A stretch of DNA of 9,106 nucleotides from Bdellovibrionales bacterium (GTDB lineage Bacteria; Bdellovibrionota; Bacteriovoracia; Bacteriovoracales; Bacteriovoracaceae): assembly GCA_005791855.1 (NCBI GenBank), contig SXUH01000265.1, positions 1 to 9,106 of the forward strand. The letters run 5' to 3'. Shown piece by piece: positions 6,491 to 9,106 of the stretch. Every line of letters starts with the position of its first letter. The stretch's first letter is position 1. The notes below the pieces were generated by a model. That model made no database searches and was not told the DNA's origin. It worked only from the letters and a program-made list of their open reading frames with translations. The translations under genes were made by a program, and so were the position numbers.

Positions 6491-6771
6491 AACCCCCGAC
6501 GCTTCGGCGCCGCCGTCCGGGTGCGAACGGTGTCGGTGTCCGGAGCGTCCGTGAAGTAGGTGCGCTCGAGGCTCTCGTCGTTGATGGCCCGGCTCCGCGG
6601 AAGGGGGGTGTCGCTGACCTCCGCCGCCCCCGGCCTGATGTTGCTCGCCGACTCCTCAAGGAACTGGAGTTCCTGGTTGAGGATGATCGCCTCCTCCAAA
6701 GCGGAAGTGGTCTGGGCCCCGGCGTTGAGGGCGAGGAGAGCGGAGGCGGCGAAGAGGATTTTTGTGTTCAC
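6487..6771 (-). CDS. Small exported protein of unknown function, 94 aa
   Basis: I do not recognise this gene. The start is taken as GTG at 6771 because AAAGGAGGAG lies 8 bases upstream and the protein then begins with a clean signal peptide (VNTKILFAASALLALNAGA, GTG read as Met), with cleavage AGA before Gln20. An upstream in-frame ATG at 6813 would add 14 residues before it and is less likely. The mature part is about 75 residues: an acidic, probably helical stretch (ALEEAIILNQELQFLEESAS), a polar Pro/Ser/Asp-rich linker, and a basic end (RTRTAAPKRRGF). It has no cysteine, so it is a soluble periplasmic or secreted protein rather than a lipoprotein. The gene is convergent with the 80-residue ParA-linked gene and divergent from queA. 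Confidence 0.8.
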   Translation of the reverse strand: MNTKILFAASALLALNAGAQTTSALEEAIILNQELQFLEESASNIRPGAAEVSDTPLPRSRAINDESLERTYFTDAPDTDTVRTRTAAPKRRGF

Positions 6772-6800
6772 TTGTGATTCTCCTCCTTTCAGTTTACAAA
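6772..6800 (+). promoter_or_regulatory. Candidate promoter of the queA unit
   Basis: TTGTGA (6772-6777), a 17-base spacer and TACAAA (6795-6800) each match four of six sigma-70 consensus bases. The -35 box abuts the GTG start codon of the divergent 94-residue gene and the spacer overlaps that gene's Shine-Dalgarno, so the 53-base gap is very compact. Transcription would start near 6807, leaving a leader of under 20 bases. Confidence 0.3.
6780..6789 (-). promoter_or_regulatory. Strong Shine-Dalgarno of the 94-aa gene
   Basis: The minus strand reads AAAGGAGGAG, a near-perfect anti-16S complement, 8 bases before the GTG at 6771. It settles the GTG as start. A possible minus-strand promoter just upstream is TTGTCT, 16 bases, TAAACT, both boxes matching four of six consensus bases. 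Confidence 0.75.
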
Positions 6801-6824
6801 GATTGGCACCCAAGACAAGGGCGA

Positions 6825-7889
6825 ATGAAAAAAATGACCGATTTCGAGCTAAGCAGTTATGATTTCGAGCTCCCGCCGGAGCTCATCGCTGACAGGCCAG
6901 TACCCGACCGGCACTCTTCCCGGCTCCTGGTCTACGACGAGGAAACCGCCGAGGTGACCCACTCGACCTTCGCGGAGATCGGGGCCTTCCTGCCCCCGGA
7001 GTCCACCCTGGTCTTCAACCGCTCCAAGGTCTTCCCCTGCCGGCTCATCGGCAAGAAGCCCAGCGGCGGGGAAGCCGAGGTCTTCATTCTTTCTCTCTTC
7101 CATCAGGACGGCGTCTACCCGGCCCTGATCAAGGCCTCCGGCAAGCGCAAGATCGGGGACGAGTTCGTCTTCGGGGACCTCTCGGTGACGCTCGAGACCG
7201 TCGCCGGGAACGGGACCTTCGGTGTGCGGATCAGCAGAACCCACGAAGAACTCCTGCGAGTTCTCGACTCCATCGGGAAGATCCCCATCCCGCCCTACAT
7301 CAGAAATGGCCTCTCCGACGAACAGGATAAGAAGACCTACCAGACCGTCTTCGCGCAGGAGGAGGGCTCGGTGGCGGCCCCGACCGCGGGCCTGCACTTC
7401 TCGGAGGAGCTGCTGGGACGGCTCCGGGCCCAGGGCCACGAGCTCGCCACCGTCACGCTCCACGTGGGAGCGGGGACCTTCGCGCCGATTAAGGTATCGA
7501 ACATCACCGACCACCAGATGCACGAGGAGCTCTACTCCATCGATCAAGAAAACTTAACCACCATCCAAGCGGCGAAGTACCGGGTGGCGGTGGGAACCAC
7601 CACGCTTCGCACTCTCGAGAGTTGCTGGGACGGAGGGATCCGCTTCGACGCTCCGGGGAGCATCAAGGCCACTTCAATTTTCCTCCACCCCGGCAAGGCC
7701 GTGCGCTCCATCGACGCGCTCGTGACCAACTTCCACCTCCCGAAGTCCTCACTCATCATCCTGGTGAGCAGCCTCATCGGAAGGGAGAAGACCCTCGAGC
7801 TCTACGACCTCGCGGTGAAAGGTAGGTATAGATTTTTTTCCTACGGTGATGGTATGCTGATCAAAAGAAAACACAAAGGACGTTCATGA
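6825..7889 (+). CDS. queA: S-adenosylmethionine:tRNA ribosyltransferase-isomerase QueA, 354 aa
   Basis: QueA transfers and isomerises the ribosyl group of S-adenosylmethionine onto preQ1 in the tRNA wobble position, giving epoxyqueuosine. It acts after Tgt in the cytoplasm. Family signatures run the full length: FELPPELIADRPVPDR near the N-terminus (14-29), GKIPIPPYI (151-159), YQTVFAQEEGSVAAPTAGLH (172-191), HVGAGTF (213-219), MHEE (232-235), GTTTLRTLES (257-266), FHLPKSSLIILVSS (303-316) and RFFSYGDGMLI (336-346). The length equals that of E. coli QueA to within two residues. The start could be ATG 6825 or ATG 6834. I chose 6825 because GGG at 6819-6821 is nearest to it, though the ribosome site is poor for both. 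The last 22 codons are abruptly AT-rich. The stop overlaps the next start as ATGA. Confidence 0.96.
   Translation: MKKMTDFELSSYDFELPPELIADRPVPDRHSSRLLVYDEETAEVTHSTFAEIGAFLPPESTLVFNRSKVFPCRLIGKKPSGGEAEVFILSLFHQDGVYPALIKASGKRKIGDEFVFGDLSVTLETVAGNGTFGVRISRTHEELLRVLDSIGKIPIPPYIRNGLSDEQDKKTYQTVFAQEEGSVAAPTAGLHFSEELLGRLRAQGHELATVTLHVGAGTFAPIKVSNITDHQMHEELYSIDQENLTTIQAAKYRVAVGTTTLRTLESCWDGGIRFDAPGSIKATSIFLHPGKAVRSIDALVTNFHLPKSSLIILVSSLIGREKTLELYDLAVKGRYRFFSYGDGMLIKRKHKGRS
7850..7880 (+). promoter_or_regulatory. Possible internal extended -10 and ribosome site of the FecR-domain gene
   Basis: TGG-TATGCT (7850-7858) forms an extended -10 inside the last codons of queA, and AAAGGA (7875-7880) lies 5 bases before the ATG at 7886. 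No -35 is evident. The -10 word partly reflects the conserved QueA residues Gly-Asp-Gly-Met-Leu, so the promoter is weakly supported while the ribosome site is good. Confidence 0.35.
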
Positions 7890-8476
7890 AGACTCTTCTT
7901 GCGATCGTGATGACCAGCCTGACTCTAACCGCCTGGGCCCTCCCGGAAGGGAAGGTCGTTCTCCTCAAAGGGACCGCGACCTTCGATGGCCAGCCGCTCA
8001 AGGAGAACGGCACCATCAGTAAAGACGGTGTGGTCGAAGTGGGGGAGAAGTCCTACCTCAAGATCGTCCTCTCCGAGTCCCGGCATACCATCGCCCTAGG
8101 AGCGAACACCTCTTCCTCCCTCAAACTCGCCGCCGATGCGGATTCGCCGACCGTGAACCTCACCAGAGGGATCGTCCGGTGGATCACCGGAAGCGGGGCT
8201 AAGAGCAAGACCGGAGGGATCAGAACCCAGAACGCCGCCATGGGCATCCGGGGCACGGATTTCTTCGTCTCCTACGATCCGCTTCTGGGGGAGACCGAGC
8301 TCGTCTGCTTCGACGGCATGGTCCACATGGGGAACGTCAAGAAGGCGGAGGACTACAAGGTCGTCGGCAAGAATCAGTGGGGTGGCCTCGGCGGTCGCTT
8401 CGGCAATTCGATCGGGGATCTCCTGACCCTTCCGGCGAACGTCATCAGCCACTTTAACGAGCGGTTACCGAGATAA
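7886..8476 (+). CDS. Exported FecR-domain protein, 196 aa
   Basis: Residues 1-18 are a signal peptide ending AWA before Leu19. The mature protein opens with a short beta region ([20 protein letters not shown]) and a [20 protein letters not shown] segment. The FecR-domain signature [20 protein letters not shown] follows at about 112-131, then [15 protein letters not shown] (136-150), a Gly-rich stretch (GGLGGRFG) and a helical tail. FecR domains are periplasmic beta folds. In the classical FecIR system the protein also carries a cytoplasmic anti-sigma part and a membrane helix. Both are absent here and no sigma factor lies nearby, so it is a stand-alone periplasmic protein whose partner is unknown. 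It starts within the queA stop codon (ATGA) with AAAGGA upstream, so it is probably translationally coupled. It has one cysteine (Cys141). Confidence 0.88.
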   Translation: MKTLLAIVMTSLTLTAWALPEGKVVLLKGTATFDGQPLKENGTISKDGVVEVGEKSYLKIVLSESRHTIALGANTSSSLKLAADADSPTVNLTRGIVRWITGSGAKSKTGGIRTQNAAMGIRGTDFFVSYDPLLGETELVCFDGMVHMGNVKKAEDYKVVGKNQWGGLGGRFGNSIGDLLTLPANVISHFNERLPR

Positions 8477-8494
8477 AGTTAGACGGATTCCCGG

Positions 8495-8516
8495 GGCCCA
8501 TGCTACTAGATGGGCC
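8495..8516 (+). promoter_or_regulatory. Perfect 7-bp hairpin abutting the tgt start codon
   Basis: GGCCCAT (8495-8501) and ATGGGCC (8510-8516) are exact inverted repeats around the 8-base loop GCTACTAG. The right arm ends at the base before the ATG at 8517. The arm occupies the place of a ribosome site, and no Shine-Dalgarno is visible. It could block initiation, act as an operator, or weakly terminate transcription. A T-run (8522-8526) follows, but about six bases after the stem and inside tgt. Confidence 0.6.
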
Positions 8517-9106
8517 ATGTCATTTTTCCAGCTAGAAGCACAGTCAGGGCAGGCGCGGGCCGGTCGGATCTACACCGCCCACGGGGTGATCGAAACGCCA
8601 ATCTTCATGCCGGTCGGGACGCGCGCCTCGGTGAAAACTCTGTGGCAGGAAGACCTCGAGCGGATGAACGCGCAGATCATCCTCGGCAACACCTACCATC
8701 TTTTCCTCCGTCCGGGGCACGAGCTGGTGGAGAAGCTGGGCGGACTTCACAAGTTCATGAGCTGGAAGAGACCCATCCTCACGGACTCCGGTGGCTACCA
8801 GGTCTTCTCCCTCTCCGACATCAGCAAGCTCACCGAGGAAGGGGTCACCTTCCAGTCCCACATCGACGGACTCAAGCATCACCTTACGCCCGAACGCTCC
8901 ATCCAAATCCAGCACCGGCTCGATGCGACGGTCACAATGGCCTTCGACGAATGCACACCGTTCCCCTCGGCGAAGGACGTGGTGGCGGATAGCATGCGGA
9001 TGTCCATGCGCTGGGCGCGGCGTTCCAAGGACGCTTATGTCGCGCGCCCCGGCTACGGCTTGTTCGGCATCGTGCAAGGCGGCATTCACGGCGACCTTCG
9101 CGCCGA
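8517..9106 (+). CDS. tgt: tRNA-guanine transglycosylase Tgt (5' part, runs off right edge)
   Basis: Tgt exchanges guanine-34 for preQ1 in tRNAs reading Asp, Asn, His and Tyr codons, the insertion step of queuosine synthesis. The first 196 codons are present. Recognisable segments are [13 protein letters not shown] (23-35), [17 protein letters not shown] (51-67), [12 protein letters not shown] (88-99) with catalytic Asp90, [20 protein letters not shown] (112-131), [10 protein letters not shown] (141-150) with substrate-binding Asp144 and Cys146, and GIVQGG (184-189) with Gln187. These correspond to the residues known in the Zymomonas enzyme. The nucleophilic Asp and the zinc site lie beyond the window. 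The start at 8517 matches the family's usual N-terminus and no alternative start is in frame just upstream. It follows the FecR-domain gene by 40 bases and shares its pathway with queA. Confidence 0.96.
   Translation, partial: MSFFQLEAQSGQARAGRIYTAHGVIETPIFMPVGTRASVKTLWQEDLERMNAQIILGNTYHLFLRPGHELVEKLGGLHKFMSWKRPILTDSGGYQVFSLSDISKLTEEGVTFQSHIDGLKHHLTPERSIQIQHRLDATVTMAFDECTPFPSAKDVVADSMRMSMRWARRSKDAYVARPGYGLFGIVQGGIHGDLRA

Noticed and set aside
6471..6509. UUCG-loop hairpins near the convergent stops as terminators
   Set aside because: The stems are only two or three base pairs and no T-run follows on either strand.
8477..8516. preQ1 riboswitch upstream of tgt
   Set aside because: The hairpin is next to a queuosine gene, but the A-rich tail that pairs with the loop in preQ1-I riboswitches is absent and the 40-base gap leaves no room for it. 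It is kept only as an unassigned hairpin.
8510..8992. Plus-strand frame starting at the ATG inside the tgt hairpin
   Set aside because: It is out of frame with Tgt, whose family motifs are continuous in the other frame, and its product is Arg/Pro/His-rich.

Overview
The window is GC-rich coding DNA, broken by a few short AT-rich intergenic gaps, from a Gram-negative bacterium. The exported genes imply an outer membrane: a very large lipoprotein, an outer-membrane beta-barrel protein and a FecR-domain periplasmic protein. Style (big Ig-rich surface lipoprotein, N-terminal-domain beta-barrel protein, queA/tgt neighbourhood) suggests the Bdellovibrionota or another former deltaproteobacterial lineage. 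That placement is a guess from gene style, not a computed result. No rRNA, tRNA, CRISPR array, insertion sequence or phage gene is visible, and no gene-free stretch exceeds about 210 bases.

Layout. (1) Minus strand, 5186 down to 1: a 1430-residue lipoprotein, then 26 bases later a signal-peptide protein with a beta-barrel C-terminus that runs off the left edge. They look like a two-gene surface unit. (2) A 210-base divergent region (5187-5396) holds the promoters. (3) Plus strand, 5397-6486: a ParA-type ATPase overlapping an 80-residue basic helical protein by 11 bases. No ParB is present. (4) Minus strand, 6771-6487: a 94-residue exported protein of unknown function. Its stop codon abuts the stop of the 80-residue gene inside the palindrome CTAGCTAG. 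(5) A 53-base divergent gap leads to the plus-strand queuosine genes queA (6825-7889) and tgt (8517 to the right edge), with a FecR-domain gene (7886-8476) wedged between them and coupled to queA by an ATGA overlap.

How they work together. Tgt exchanges guanine-34 of certain tRNAs for preQ1, and QueA then adds the epoxycyclopentane ring from S-adenosylmethionine, so the two act on one tRNA-modification pathway. The ParA/80-residue pair resembles nucleoid-based positioning systems in which a small basic protein replaces ParB. The lipoprotein and the beta-barrel protein probably act at the cell surface. The most interesting points are the ParA pair, the ten-cysteine-pair lipoprotein with an inserted module, the AT-rich codon switch at the end of queA, and the perfect hairpin that ends one base before the tgt start.
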